Shown here piece by piece: positions 45,401 to 55,916 of a stretch of DNA of 64,000 bases. This stretch comes from Plotosus lineatus. Taxonomy: Eukaryota; Chordata; Actinopteri; Siluriformes; Plotosidae. The DNA is taken from contig CM045729.1 of NCBI GenBank assembly GCA_024760905.1, positions 62,797,080-62,861,079 on the forward strand, read 5' to 3'. The translations under genes were made by a program, and so were the position numbers. Each line of letters starts with the position of its first letter. Position 1 is the stretch's first letter. The notes under the pieces were generated by a model that was given only the letters and a program-made list of their open reading frames with translations, did no database searches and was not told the DNA's origin.

Positions 45401-48400
45401 TGTTAAAGATTTATATTTCAATGATCAGAAAGCACATCATTTGCATAACGATGTTGGAATTTAAAACTTGAATTAAACTCAAACTTGATTCACTGATAAC
45501 TCATTCACCTTAGTACACTATCATACTGGGGACAATTTGGATTGCTGGTGGTTTAATAAGGGCTAAATGAGATTAATTTGGCATGTTCAACTTCTTTATC
45601 ATCTATAGTCAATAAAGGCCAATACATCAGTGATCGGTGGGAGCACAATATACACTATGTAACATGGACAGGAAAAGTTACACATATCATCAATCTTGTT
45701 TTAAGTCTGGTGCTTATTTACCAATTTTGCCACAAAAATTATAAATTCCGTGGTTCATTGTGCTTAAACCTGTGCTCCGATTCATGCTATTGGACCTGTG
45801 GAGACCCTAGCAGAGAGTCAGCAGAACAGAAAAACTAATGAGGTCACAAAATTGAACATGAAAAGGGTGAAAGTAGGTAGTATTTGTATTATTTCAAAAA
45901 CTGTTCTTCATCATCATCATCATTATCTTCTTCTGCTTAATCTGGGGTCAAGTTATGGAGGCAGCAAATTAAGCAATGAGGTCCAGACGTCCCTCTCCCC
46001 AGCCACTTCCTCCATCTCTTCAGTAGGGACACTGAGGCGTTCCCAGACCAACCGAGAGACATAATCCCTTCAGCATGTTCTGGATCAACCCCAGGGTCTC
46101 TTTCCAGTTGAACATGCCAGGAATACCACACCAGGAAGGTGTTCAGGGTGTGTTCCAACCAAATGCCCAAGCCTCCTCAAGTGGCTCCCCTAAATGCAAA
46201 GGAGCAGTGGTTCTACTCCGAGCTCTCCCAGATGACTGAGCTTCTCACCTTATCTCTAAGGGAGAGCCTTGCCACCCAGCAAAGGAAGCTCATTTCAGCT
46301 GCTGTTCCTTTGGTCACTATCCAAAAATCATGACCATAGGTAAGGGTTGGAACATAGATCGACTGGTAAATTGAGAGCTTTGCTTTGCAGTTCAGTTCCC
46401 TCTTCACCACGACGGACAGATACAGGCTCCGCTTTACAGCAGAGGCTGCAGTGACTCACCTATCGATCTCCCGCTCCACATTTCCCTCACTCGTGAACAA
46501 GACCCCGAGATACTTGAATTGTTCTACTTGGGACAGGACCTCATTCCCAAACAGGAAGGAGCATTTCACCCTCTTCTGACTGAGAACTATGTCGTCGGAC
46601 ATAGAGGTGCTGATCCTCATCCTGGCCACTTCGCACTCAACTGTGAATCACTCCAATGAGAGCTGGAGTCCTGGCTTGAAGAAGCCAAAAGAACAACGTC
46701 ATCTGCAAAAAGCGGATCTGATTGCCACAAACCAGAAATCCTTAACACCGCAGCTGCACCTATAAATTTTATCCATAAAAATTATGAACAGAATTGGTGA
46801 CAAAGGACAGCCTTAGCAGACTCCAACCCTCAGTAGAAACGAATTTGACCTGTTGTTCCCAATACGAAGCACGCTCTGGCTCCGGTGATACAGTGACCAA
46901 ATGGCCTATAGCAACAGGTCTGGAATGCCATACTCCCAGAGCATGCCCCACAAGATAATCTGAGGGACACGGTCAAAAGCCTTCTCCAAATCCACAAAAC
47001 ACATGTGGACAGATTGGGCAAATTCCCATGCCCCCGCTAGGATCCTGTAGAGCATATAGAGGTTGTGAAGAGATTGCCATGGTCAGGACAAAAACCACAT
47101 TGTTCCTCCTTGATCCAAGGTTCAATTATTGGTCGGATCCTTCTCTCCAGTACCCCTGCATAGACTTTCCTGTGTAGGCTGAGGAGTGTGATTCCACGAT
47201 AATTGGAACACACCCTCCGATCACACTTTTTAAAAAGGGGTACTACCAGCCTGGTTTGCCAATTCAGAGGTACAGCCCTCGAGGACCATGTGATGTCACA
47301 GAGACGTGTCAATCAAGACAGTCCTACAGCATCCAGAGCCCTGAGATGTTCAGGGTGGATCTCATCCACTCCTGGAGCCCGACCACCAAGGAGATTTTTG
47401 ATTACCTCAGTGACCTCAACTCCAGTGAAGAGTGGACCCCACCCAAACCCCCAGGGTCTTCCTCCTACACAGACATGTTGGTGCAATTGAGGAGGTTCTC
47501 GAAGTATTCGTTCCACATCCCGGTGACTTTTTACAGTGGAGAACTGCTTCCCCCTCCAGAGGCATCAGATGGTGGTCCAGAACCTTTTTGAAGCCAACCG
47601 ATATTTGCTGGCTAAGCCCTCACTGAACTCCTCTCAAGCTCAACATTTTGCATCTGCGAAAGCTTGGGCTACAGCATGTTTGGCCTGCCGGTACCTGTCT
47701 GCGGCCTTTGGAGTCCCACAGGCCAATAAGACCTGATAGGCCTCCTTTTTCAGCTGGACAGCTCCCTTCACTGCAGGTGTCCACCACCGGGTTGAGGTGT
47801 TACCGCCACCACAGGCACTGATGACCTTCTGGCCACAGCTATGGGCTCCCGCCTCAGCAATGGAGACACGATACATGGCCCATTCGGATTCCATATCACC
47901 TGGCTCCTTCAGGATGTGGTTGTAGCTCTGCCGGAGGTGGGAGTTAAAGACCAGTCTGACAGGAGACTCTGCCAAATGTTCCCAGGAGACCCAAACTACA
48001 CACATGAGCCTGCCAAGTCTCCCACCATTGCAGCCAGCTCACTACTAGGTGGTGATCTGTTGAGAGCTGAGCTCCCCTTTTCACCAGAGTGTCCAGAACA
48101 TGTGGCCACAAGTCCAGTGATACAACTACAAAGTCAATTATTAAACATCAGCCCAGGGTGTCCTGTTGCCAAGTGCACTTATGTTCGAACATGGTGTTCA
48201 GGATGGACAAACTGTGATGAGCACAGAAGTCCAACAACAAAACACCATTCTGGTTCAGACTGGAGAGGCCATACCTATTGATCACACCCTTCCAGGTCAA
48301 ACTGTTATTGTCCACATGGGCATTGAAGTCTCCCAGGACTACAAGTGAGTCTCCTGTGGGAGTGTTTTCCAACACACCCCCTAAAGACTCCATGAAGCTT

Positions 48401-49247
48401 GAGTACTCTGAACTGTCATTTGGTGCATAAGCACAAACAGCAGTCAGGACTCATTCCCCCACCCAAAGGTGGAGGAAAGCTACCCTTTCATCGACTGGGG
48501 AGAACCCCCAACATGTGGGCAACAAGACAGGGTGGCAACAAGGATGCCCACACTAGCTCACCCCTCTCTCCATGAGCAATTGAATAGAATAATTTTCAGC
48601 CCCTGTCAAGATGGGTGGTTCCAGAGTCCGAGCTATGGGTTGAGGTGAGACTGACGATATCTACTTCGGAAAACTGTGAAAAAACTGCGTTCTCCAGATG
48701 CATATATCCATCCATGTTTCCATCATGTCACAGCTTATTTATTTTTTAATATTATCAAAGGCCCTCCAGGCATGAATTAATTGGAAAACTTAGTAATTGG
48801 CAAATAATAGTAATAGTAAAACTAAGTACAGACAATAGCATTTCCATAAACATTTGCTGTATCATTTTTGTGTTGTCATTGTCGTTGTTGTTATTATAGA
48901 CTGCAAGTACTGTATAACTGTGATTAAATGGAACTTCACAATAAATTCAGATGTGTTTGAATCCGTGAATCAGTGGCTAGAATAAGATGAATATTTACCC
49001 ATAAGATAAGCCACAATTTTGCACATAGCAGCTCCAAAGATGAAGTCCTCTAGCAGATTTGGGATGAATGTGAAAGGCATGCAAAACACAGCCATCATCA
49101 GATCACTGAGAGCCAGTGAGAGGAGGAAGGAATTGGTGACAGTCCGCATTCGCTTATTCATCAACAAAACCACAATGATGAGCAGGTTGCCAAAGACACT
49201 GAGCAGGAATATCAGAGAATACAACAGTATCCTCACTGAATCCATAT
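40666..49247 (-). CDS. cckbr: Gastrin/cholecystokinin type B receptor, exons 2-5 (5' partial)
   Basis: A class A G-protein-coupled receptor of the plasma membrane that binds CCK/gastrin peptides and, in vertebrates, signals mainly through Gq. Spliced exons 48999-49247, 45109-45370, 41637-41764 and 40666-41195 give 388 residues starting before TM1; the N-terminal exon is missing. Numbering from the first Met in exon 2: Cys75 and Cys157 (disulfide pair), ERY at 99-101, CWMP at 288-291, NPIIY at 329-333, and a Cys cluster at 350-355 (likely palmitoylation). Type B over type A is favoured by [14 protein letters not shown] in loop 2 (His where CCKBR has its ligand-contacting His) and by the C-terminus [10 protein letters not shown], close to the mammalian CCKBR ending. 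Adding about 50 residues for exon 1 gives the usual length of about 440. Introns 2 and 3 hold transposons; no exon is disrupted. Confidence 0.85.
41637..41764 (-). CDS. cckbr: cckbr exon 4 (TM5)
   Basis: The acceptor CATATTACAG ends at 41765 and the donor GTGAGA starts at 41636. It encodes TM5, [20 protein letters not shown], then [20 protein letters not shown], the start of the third intracellular loop. The last base (C) completes an Arg codon with GA of exon 5. Confidence 0.87.
41830..43335 (-). other. cckbr intron 3, 3' part
   Basis: Intronic sequence with a (CA)n tract (minus strand) at 42415-42464 and a C-run followed by (GA)n near 42991-43019. No exon signals were recognised. Confidence 0.55.
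42415..42464. repeat. (GT)n microsatellite in cckbr intron 3
   Basis: A GT alternation with one TTT interruption. Confidence 0.95.
43336..43657 (-). mobile_element. Diverged SINE in cckbr intron 3
   Basis: Plus strand: TTTCTGAACCGCTTAATCCT at the tail end, AGAAACACGCTGATGG in the middle, TTGATAACCCATTTGG and the eroded B-box complement GGCTTGAACCC. It is the GAAAATGAA-tail type and clearly older than the others. Confidence 0.7.
43670..44345 (+). mobile_element. LTR-like fragment with a possible tRNA-Pro primer site
   Basis: A segment that is less AT-rich than its surroundings, with internal tandem words (GGGCTTG repeated near 43790-43820; CAGTCTC repeated near 43905-43925). It ends at TGGGGGCTCGTC (about 44330-44341), the first 12 bases of a primer-binding site complementary to tRNA-Pro as used by many retroviral-type elements. 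No gag or pol follows: the sequence soon runs into a SINE. No paired LTR was seen and the 5' edge is uncertain. Confidence 0.4.
44379..44738 (+). mobile_element. SINE, RTE-tail type, with TSD (intron 3)
   Basis: B box GGTTCGAGTCC. The 5'-RTE-like block GTCAGGAAGGGCATCCGACG is followed by ATATGCAAATCA and then directly by GATGATTTGCTGTGGTGACC of the RTE 3' end, tail AAGCCGAAAGGAAAAGAAGA. The 12-bp duplication GTTCTATGTCTG is at 44367-44378 and 44739-44750. It is the clearest example of the composite structure. Confidence 0.9.
45109..45370 (-). CDS. cckbr: cckbr exon 3 (TM3-TM4 and loop 2)
   Basis: The acceptor CTCCAACAG ends at 45371 and the donor GTAAGT starts at 45108. It encodes [18 protein letters not shown], the second intracellular loop [16 protein letters not shown]4 up to MTPYPIYSS, and loop 2 with the conserved Cys and Trp (MCRHDWP). 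Junction codons: G+GA with exon 2 (Gly), TG+G with exon 4 (Trp). The 262-bp length agrees with a TM3-TM4 exon of CCK receptors. Confidence 0.9.
45910..48690 (-). mobile_element. Decayed Rex3 LINE in cckbr intron 2
   Basis: Same orientation as cckbr. The 3' end is at about 45910 with an (ATC)n tail in plus sense. Broken frames match the Rex3 at 51522-54896: [15 protein letters not shown] and [16 protein letters not shown] (48148-48393), [20 protein letters not shown] (47640-48005), [19 protein letters not shown] (47037-47312) and a thumb fragment near 46213-46410. Many stops and frameshifts, so it is much older than the 51.5-kb copy. Confidence 0.85.
48999..49247 (-). CDS. cckbr: cckbr exon 2 (TM1-TM2 and start of TM3)
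   Basis: The acceptor TATTACAG ends at 49248 and the donor GTAAAT starts at 48998. It encodes TM1 ([20 protein letters not shown]), the RTVTN loop, TM2 ([16 protein letters not shown]) and the Cys-containing start of TM3 (CKIVAYLMG). The first codon is split (one base from exon 1 plus AT). The ATG at 49243-49245 is internal and not the gene start. Confidence 0.87.
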
Positions 49248-49249
49248 CT

Positions 49250-49817
49250 GTAATACATGAGAATTCTACAGTGAGTTTACAAATTAGTTGGGTCCTATTG
49301 AATAAAAATAAATCATATTTTTATACCAATAAATGCTCCATTTTTAAAATCGATTAAAATTGTTTTCCCATTAAAATAAACCTGCATGCAAAACTTTCTC
49401 CTTCCTGTAGAACATTTCTAAATCAATAAATGGAGGTTATAGCCAGAAGCTCTCAGCTCCCTGGCCCAGTGTTCTCTCAATAACCTGGTGCTATTATGCA
49501 AAAGCTATCTAACCATTTCCGTGTGCCATACACATGAGAAGTGCTTAAGCAATTTAAAACCGAGTCATGATATCATTAAGTCATTAAAAGCCTTTGCACA
49601 CTATGTACAAATAAGCCAACCTTTCTGTTGGACAGGCCAGTATGACCATTTATTACAAGGAATAAATCCTGCAATGCAAATAAAAGTAAAAAAAAGCATT
49701 GAAGCCCATGTAACTGTTTAATTTATTAACATTCATATAATTTTATGTAATTATTATTTTCTATGTACAGTAGGCATTCTCAGAACTTCATATAATGTTA
49801 CTTTAGCATTTCATTTC
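49250..49817 (-). other. cckbr intron 1, proximal part
   Basis: No candidate first exon (Met, N-glycosylation sequons and a phase-1 GT donor) was found here. Confidence 0.5.
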
Positions 49818-50115
49818 ATTTTATGAACCGTTTGGTCTTTATTTAGGCCATGAGGTGACTGGAGTCCATCCCACCCAATACTAGGTGAAGGCAGGGTACT
49901 CTCTGTATAGTGCAGTCATCACAGGGTAAATACATACAAACAACCATTCACACTCACATTCACAGCTATGGGCAAACAAGAACAGCTAGAATACCCAGAG
50001 TGAATTTGTTTAAGCAGAGGGGGAACATGTGAACGCAACAGAGAATTGCCTTCACTGAGCATGGGATTTAAACCCAGAACTTTCTTGCTGTGAGGAGGAT
50101 GTGCTAACCTGTGTT
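49818..50115 (-). mobile_element. Old SINE of the 'CTTTCTTGCTGTGAGG' type
   Basis: Plus strand: CATTTTATGAACCGTTTGGT, CCATTCACACTCACATTCAC, TTTAAACCCAGAACTTTCTT and GCTGTGAGGAGGATGTGCTA. Minus-oriented and diverged. Confidence 0.65.
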
Positions 50116-50121
50116 AGTTTT

Positions 50122-50232
<111 letters not shown>

Positions 50233-50527
50233 TGATATTAAAAAATGAAAAACATACAAATTATATATGTGCAGTCGGCCCTCTACTTACGAAATTAATC
50301 CGTTCCAGAGCATTTTTCGTAACCTGTAGTTTTCGTAAGTAGAGGTGCATTTTACATGTAAAACACGTGATTCGTTTCGAAAACGCGAAACCCTCTAAAA
50401 ATGATAAAAAGTACACCAATTTTGTATGAAATATGTATGAAATATGTGTTAAAAGTAAAAGAAAATTATTTATTAAACCATTTAAACATTCTATTAACAT
50501 ATCAAACCATTTTATTAACATATTTAT

Positions 50528-50843
50528 GACGGCATAGTGGTTAGCACATCCGCCTCACAGCAAGAAGGCCTCGGATCGATTCCCGGCCTGGGCATTTCTG
50601 TGTGGAAATTGCATGTGCTTGCGTGGGTTTCCGCCAGGTGCTCTGGTTTCCTTCCACAATCCAAAGACATGCACAGTAGTTTAATTAGCCGTTCTAAATT
50701 GCCCGTAGGATCGCATCTTGCAGAAGTCAATGGTAAACCACTGCACTAATCCTGCCAAGTAAACCTCCATGAAGATGATAACCAGGATGTTATCCTTCAT
50801 GGCGGGTCGCCAATGGTCGTCCTATGACTCAGGCACTAGAAAG
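50528..50843 (+). mobile_element. SINE of the 'GCCTCACAGCAAGAAGG' type, with TSD
   Basis: Head GGCATAGTGGTTAGCACATC with B-box-like GGATCGATTCC, body TTTCTGTGTGGAAATTGCAT, 3' part CTTCATGGCGGGTCGCCAAT to GACTCAGGCACTAGAAAG. The 14-bp duplication ATTAACATATTTAT is at 50514-50527 and 50844-50857. Inserted within E3. Confidence 0.85.
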
Positions 50844-50929
50844 ATTAACATATTTATTAATTAAACATTTTTTATGAACCAATTTTTTTGTTAACCAAAC
50901 CAAACAATATTAAACATTATGAAACATTT

Positions 50930-51240
50930 GTGACGCGCTCCGCCAAATGCGGGAGGTGTCGCAGCTGACACTGGAGCTTTTGGGGCGGAACGCGGCTTGT
51001 CCAGACTTCCGATCTGTCAAGCAGGCAAATGCGCTTTGAACACTTGTTTAGGACTCAACATTCACTCGTTTGCTTGAGGGATCGGAGGTCCGGATGAGCC
51101 ACGCCCCGTCTTGGGGGATCCGTGGTCAGTCGCGATGCCGTCCACACTAGGTGTGCTTGTACTCAACATTCACTCGTTTGTTTGAGGGATTGGAGGTCCG
51201 GATGACACGCGTTTTTCCCACATTTGGTGGAGCGCGCCAC
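50930..51240. mobile_element. Foldback MITE with 25-bp TIRs
   Basis: The left GTGACGCGCTCCGCCAAATG and the right end reverse complemented GTGGCGCGCTCCACCAAATG match over 25 bp with three mismatches. Inside, a direct repeat of about 45 bp (CAACATTCACTCGTTTG... to GGAGGTCCGGATGA) occurs near 51056-51099 and 51163-51206. Part of it is also present in inverse orientation near 51000-51030. Flanks share ATTT. No coding capacity. Confidence 0.75.
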
Positions 51241-51521
51241 ATTTATTAAACATTTACTGAATTAAACAACTTGAAAAACGAAAAATAAGCTGCAATGAGC
51301 ACTCTCGAAAGTCACGAACCAACAGTACAGCTCTCCGTTACGCATGTGACAAACAAGCTTTATGGGTGCTGTACTATGGAGCTTCAGCTCCCTCCTGGCC
51401 AATGGGAGGCCAATGGGAGGCCAGAGGGATGGGATGTAGGGAGACAGCCAATAAGAGAGCAACCCGCGCATTGTTTGAATGTTTGAATGGCGCGTTTGAA
51501 TTTTTGAATGGCGTGTTTGGC

Positions 51522-54500
51522 GCTCCCCCTCCCGGAATCGCCACCTTATCGTGGTGGAGGGGTTTCCGTGACCTAATGATCCTAGGAGCTATGTTGTTGG
51601 GGGCAAATGCCCCTGGTAGGGTCACCCAAGGCAAACAGGTCCGGGGTGAAGGTCCAGACGAAGTGCGATTCAAAAACCCCTATGACACATGACATCTGAG
51701 AGAGAGCACAGGAAGCAGTCTCCCTTGCCCGGACCCGGGTCACTGGGGTTCCCTCCTGGAGCCAGGCCCAGGGGAGGGGCTCGAAGGCGAGCGCCGGTGG
51801 TCAGGCTTATGCCCATGGAGCCTGGCCGGGCCTAGCCCGAAAAGGAGACATGGGTCCGCCCTCCCATGGACCTACCACCCGTGGGAGGTCGGGTACAGTG
51901 TGAGTTGGGTGGCAGCCAAAGGCATGGGTTCTGTCGGACCGATCCTCGGCTACTTACTCTGACCCTCGGGACATGGAATGTCACCTCTCTGGCGGGAAAG
52001 GAGCCTGATTTGGTGCGTGAGGTGGAGAGATACCGACTAGATATAGTCGGGCTCACCTCAACGCATAGCTTGGGCTTTGGAACCATCCATCTCGAAAGAG
52101 GCTGGACCTTCTTCTATTCTGGAGTTGCTCATGGGGAGAAGCGGCGAGCCGGTGTGGGTATTCTTGTTGCCCCCCCCCCGTCTCGGTGCCCAAATGTTGG
52201 GGTTCTCCCCTGTTGACGAAAGGGTAGCTTCCCTTCGTCTTAGGGTGGGGGAACGGGTCCTGACTGTTATTTGTGCTTATGCACCAAATGACAGTTCAGA
52301 GTACCCACCCTTTTTGGAGTCTTTGGGGGGGTGTTGGAGAACGCTCCCTCGGGAGACTCACTCGTTGTCTTGGGAGACTTCAACGCCCATGTGGGCAACA
52401 TTAGTGTGACCTGGAAGGGTGTGATCGGTAGGGACGGCCTCTCCAGTCTGAATCCGAATGGTGTTTCGTTGTTGGACTTCTGTGCTCGTCATAGTTTGTC
52501 TATCACGAACACCATGTTTGAACATAAGGGTGTCCATAAGTGCACTTGGCACCAGGACACCCTAGGTCGCAGTTTGATGATTGACTTTGTAGTCGTGTCA
52601 TCGGACTTGCGACCATATGTTCTGGACACTCGGGTGAAGAGAGGAGCTGAGCTGTCTATCGATCACTACCTGGTGGTGAGTTGGCTTCGGTGGTGTGGGA
52701 GGTTGCCTTCCAGACCTGGCAGGCCCAAGCATGTAATCAGGGTCTGCTGGGAACATTTGGCTGACTCCCCTGTCCGAGAGGCCTTTAACTCCCACCTCCG
52801 GCAGAGCTACAACCACTTTCCGGAGGAGGTGGGGGACATGGAATCTGAATGGGCCATGTTTCGTGCATCCATTGCTGAGGCGGCAGCCCATAGCTGTGGC
52901 CGTAAGGTCGTCGGTGCTTGTTGTGGCGGTAATCCCCGAACCCGGTGGTGGACACCTGTGGTGAAGGAGGCCGTCCAGCTGAAGAAGGAGGCCTATCGGG
53001 TTTTATTAGCCTGTGGGACTCCTGAGGCAGCAAACGGGTACCGGCAGGCCAAACGTGCTGCAGCCGAGGCTGTCACAGATGCAAAATCTCAGGCGTGGGA
53101 GGAGTTCGGTGAGGGCCTGGAGAGTGATTATCGGTTGGCCTCAAAAAAGGTTCTGGGCCACTGTCCGACACCTCAAGAGGGGGAAGCAGTTCTTCACAAA
53201 CACTGTTTACAGTGGAGGTGGGGAGCTGCTTACCTTGACTGGGGATGTTGTTGAGAGGTGGAGGGAATACTTTGAGGACCTCCTCAATCCCACCAACACG
53301 CCCACCGTGGAAGAGGAAGACCCTGGGGGTTCGGGTTCGGGTCCACCCATCACTGGAGTGGAGGTCACTGAGGTTGTCAAAAAGCTCCTCGTTGGTCGAG
53401 CTCCGGGGTTGGACGAGATCCGCCCGGAATATCTCAGGGCTCTGGATGTTGTAGGACTGTCTTGGTTGACACGTCTCTGCAACATCGCGTGGTCATCAGG
53501 GGCTGTACCTCTGGATTGGCAAACTGGGGTGGTGGTCCCAATTTTTAAGAAGGGGGACCGGAGGGTGCGTTCCAATTATCGAGGAATTACACTCCTCAGC
53601 CTACCTGGGAAAGTCTATGCAGGGGTACTAGAGAGGAGGATCCGACCGATAGTCGAACCTCGGATTCAGGAGGAACAATGTGGTTTTCGTCCTGGCCGCA
53701 GCACTCTTGACCAACTCTATACGCTCCACAGGATTCTGGAGGGGGCATGGGAGTTTGCCCAATCTGTCCACATGTGCTTTGTGGATTTGGAGAAGGCTTT
53801 CGACCGTGTCCCTCGAATGATCTTGTGGGGCGTGCTCCGAGAGTACGGCGTTCCGGATCCGTTGCTACGAGATATTCGGTCGCTTTATCACCGGAGCCAG
53901 AGTTTGGTCCGTATTGGTAACAGCAGGTCGGATTCGTTTCCAGTGGGAGTCGGAGTCCGCCAAGTCTGTCCTTTGTCACCGATTCTGTTCATAATTTTTA
54001 TGGACAGAATTTCTAGGCGCAGTCGAGGCGATGAGGGGTTCTGGTTTGGTGGCCATCGTATATCATCTCTGCTTTTTGCGGATGATGTTGTCCTTTTGGC
54101 TTCATCAAGTCGGGCCCTCCAGCTCTCATTGGAGCGATTCGCAGCTGAGTGCGAAGCAGCTGGGATGAAGATCAGTACCTCCAAGTCCGAGGCCATGGTT
54201 CTCAGTCGGACAATGGTGGAATGCACCCTCCAGGTCGGGAATGAGGTCCTGCCCCAAGTGAGGAGTTTAAGTATCTTGGGGTCTTGTTTACGAGTGAGGG
54301 AAGGATGGAGCGAAAGATCGACAGACGGATCGCTGCAGCCTCTGCTGTTAAGCGGTGCCTGTACCGGTCCGTCGTGGTGAAGAAGGAGCTGAGCCGCAAG
54401 GCAATGCTCTCAAGTTACCAGTCGATCTACGTTCCTACCCTCACCTATGGTCACGAGCTTTGGGTAATGACCGAAAGAACAAGATCACGGATACAAGCGG

Positions 54501-54896
54501 CTGAAATAAGCTTCCTTCGCCGGGTGGCGGGGTTCTCACTTAGAGATAAGGTGAGAAGCTCTGCCATCCGGGGAGAGCTCGGAGTAGATCCGCTGCTCCT
54601 CCGCATTGAGAGGGGCCAATTGAGGTGGCTCGGGCATCTGGTCAGAATGCCCCTGGACGCCTCCCTGGTGTGGTGTTTCGGGCATGTCCAACCGGGAAGA
54701 GACCCCGGGGTCGACCTAGAACACGCTGTAGGGACTATGTCTCCCGGCTTGTCTGGGACTGCCTCGGTGTCCCCCCGGGAGAGTTGGAGGAAGTGGCTCG
54801 GGAGAGGGACGTCTGGACCTCTTTGCTGAGGTTGTTGCCCCCGCAACCTGACCCTGGACTAAGCGGAAGAAGATGATGATGATGATGATGATGATG
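51522..54896 (+). mobile_element. Rex3: Rex3 LINE, near full length, with short TSD
   Basis: The 5' end is GCTCCCCCTCCCGGAATCGC and the 3' end is AAGCGGAAG with a (GAT)n tail. A 9-bp duplication GTGTTTGGC is at 51513-51521 and 54897-54905, inside E3. The RT region contains TGGCAAACTGGGGTGGTGGT at about 53517, a known Rex3 landmark, and CTGTCCTTTGTCACCG at about 53967. At 3375 bp it is unusually complete; most fish Rex3 copies are 5'-truncated. Confidence 0.93.
51866..54829 (+). pseudogene. Rex3 endonuclease-reverse transcriptase, frameshifted
   Basis: Successive frames: 51866-52216 (endonuclease start, TLGTWNVTSLAGKEPDLV, RRAGVGILVAPP, broken at a C-run near 52170), about 52077-52330 ([16 protein letters not shown]), 52331-53254 ([39 protein letters not shown] with the catalytic His), 53013-54380 ([59 protein letters not shown]) and 54284-54829 (C-terminal region with [18 protein letters not shown]). 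The block usually VRQGCPLSP reads VRQVCPLSP, a further lesion. The copy is defective. Confidence 0.88.
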
Positions 54897-55007
54897 GTGT
54901 TTGGCACTTTTCGTAAGACGTTGTTTCATTTCCAGAGGACAAAAATTTAGGAAAATGTTCTTCGTAACCTGGAATTTCGCATTGAGAGGTTTTCGTAAGT
55001 AGAGGGC

Positions 55008-55011
<4 letters not shown>

Positions 55012-55087
<76 letters not shown>
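55012..55087. repeat. (TA)n microsatellite, left of RTE fragment
   Basis: A TA alternation from the end of E3 to the RTE 3' tail. Confidence 0.95.
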
Positions 55088-55090
<3 letters not shown>

Positions 55091-55584
55091 CTTCCTCTTC
55101 GTCTTCTTCTTCTTCTTCTTCTTCTTTTCCTCTTTTCCTTTCAGCTGCTCCGTTCAGGGGTCACCACAGCAAATCAGCTTCCTCCATCTCACCCTGTCCT
55201 CTGCATCTTCTTCTCTTATGCCAACGACCTTCATGCCCTCCTTCACTACATCCATAAATCTTATCTTTGGGATTCCTCTAGCCTTCTCCCTCGTAGTTCC
55301 AACCTTAGCATCCTACTACCAATATACTCACTATCCCTCCTCTGTACATGTCCAAATCATCTCAATGTCACCTCTTTGACTTTGTCTCCAATACTTCTAT
55401 GTGCTGTCCCTCTGATGTACTCGTTCCTGATCCTATCCATCCTCGTTACTCCCAAAGAGAACCTCAACATTTTCATCTCTGCTACCTCCAGCTCTGCCTC
55501 CTGTCTTTTCCTCAGTGCCACTGTTTCTAAACCATACAACATCGCTGGCCTCATCACCATCTTGTACACTTTTCCTTTCATTCT

Positions 55585-55586
<2 letters not shown>
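55088..55586 (-). mobile_element. RTE-clade LINE, copy D (3' 500 bp only)
   Basis: Minus strand: tail (CTT)n, TTTCAGCTGCTCCGTTCAGG and GGTCACCACAGCAAATCAGC in plus sense, then the C-terminal RT frame (MKGKVYKMVMRPAMLYGLET, ELEVAEMKMLRFSLGVTRMD). The 5' truncation falls directly in (TA)n, so the duplication cannot be resolved. Confidence 0.9.

Positions 55587-55645
<59 letters not shown>
55587..55645. repeat. (TA)n microsatellite, right of RTE fragment
   Basis: A TA alternation followed by a short (CA)n. Probably the other half of the tract at 55012-55087. Confidence 0.95.
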
Positions 55646-55656
<11 letters not shown>

Positions 55657-55659
55657 CCA

Positions 55660-55905
55660 GTGCAGCTAACTGGGTTATCAAAGGCCGGCCATGTCTGTCA
55701 CTGTCTATGGTGTGAGGCATGTAAAAGAACCATTGCTGACTTTCGACAAGAGTAGGCTACAAAGCCGTCAGCGTGTTTCCGCCCTGCGATGGCCTGGCGA
55801 GCTGTCCAGGGTGTACTCTGCCCTCGCCCTGAGTTGGCTGGGATGGGCACCAGCCTCCCCGCGACCCAAATTAGGATTAAGCGGTTACAGAAAATGAACT
55901 GATAT
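55660..55905 (+). mobile_element. 5'-truncated SINE, GAAAATGAA tail type
   Basis: Starts at CCAGTGCAGCTAACTGGGTT without a tRNA-like head. It continues TGTCACTGTCTATGGTGTGA, GTCAGCGTGTTTCCGCCCTG and ends AAGCGGTTACAGAAAATGAA. Confidence 0.87.
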
Positions 55906-55916
55906 ATACACACATT

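Larger units (their letters stand above)
50274..55011. mobile_element. pogo-like element E3, opened by nested insertions
   Basis: The left end CAGTCGGCCCTCTACTTACG and the right end CGTAAGTAGAGGGCCGA are inverse complements, with the secondary word CTTCGTAACCTG or TTTCGTAACCTG near both. Removing the SINE, the foldback element and Rex3 leaves about 740 bp. No transposase. The right end lacks the last bases (CTG) and abuts (TA)n. Confidence 0.7.
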
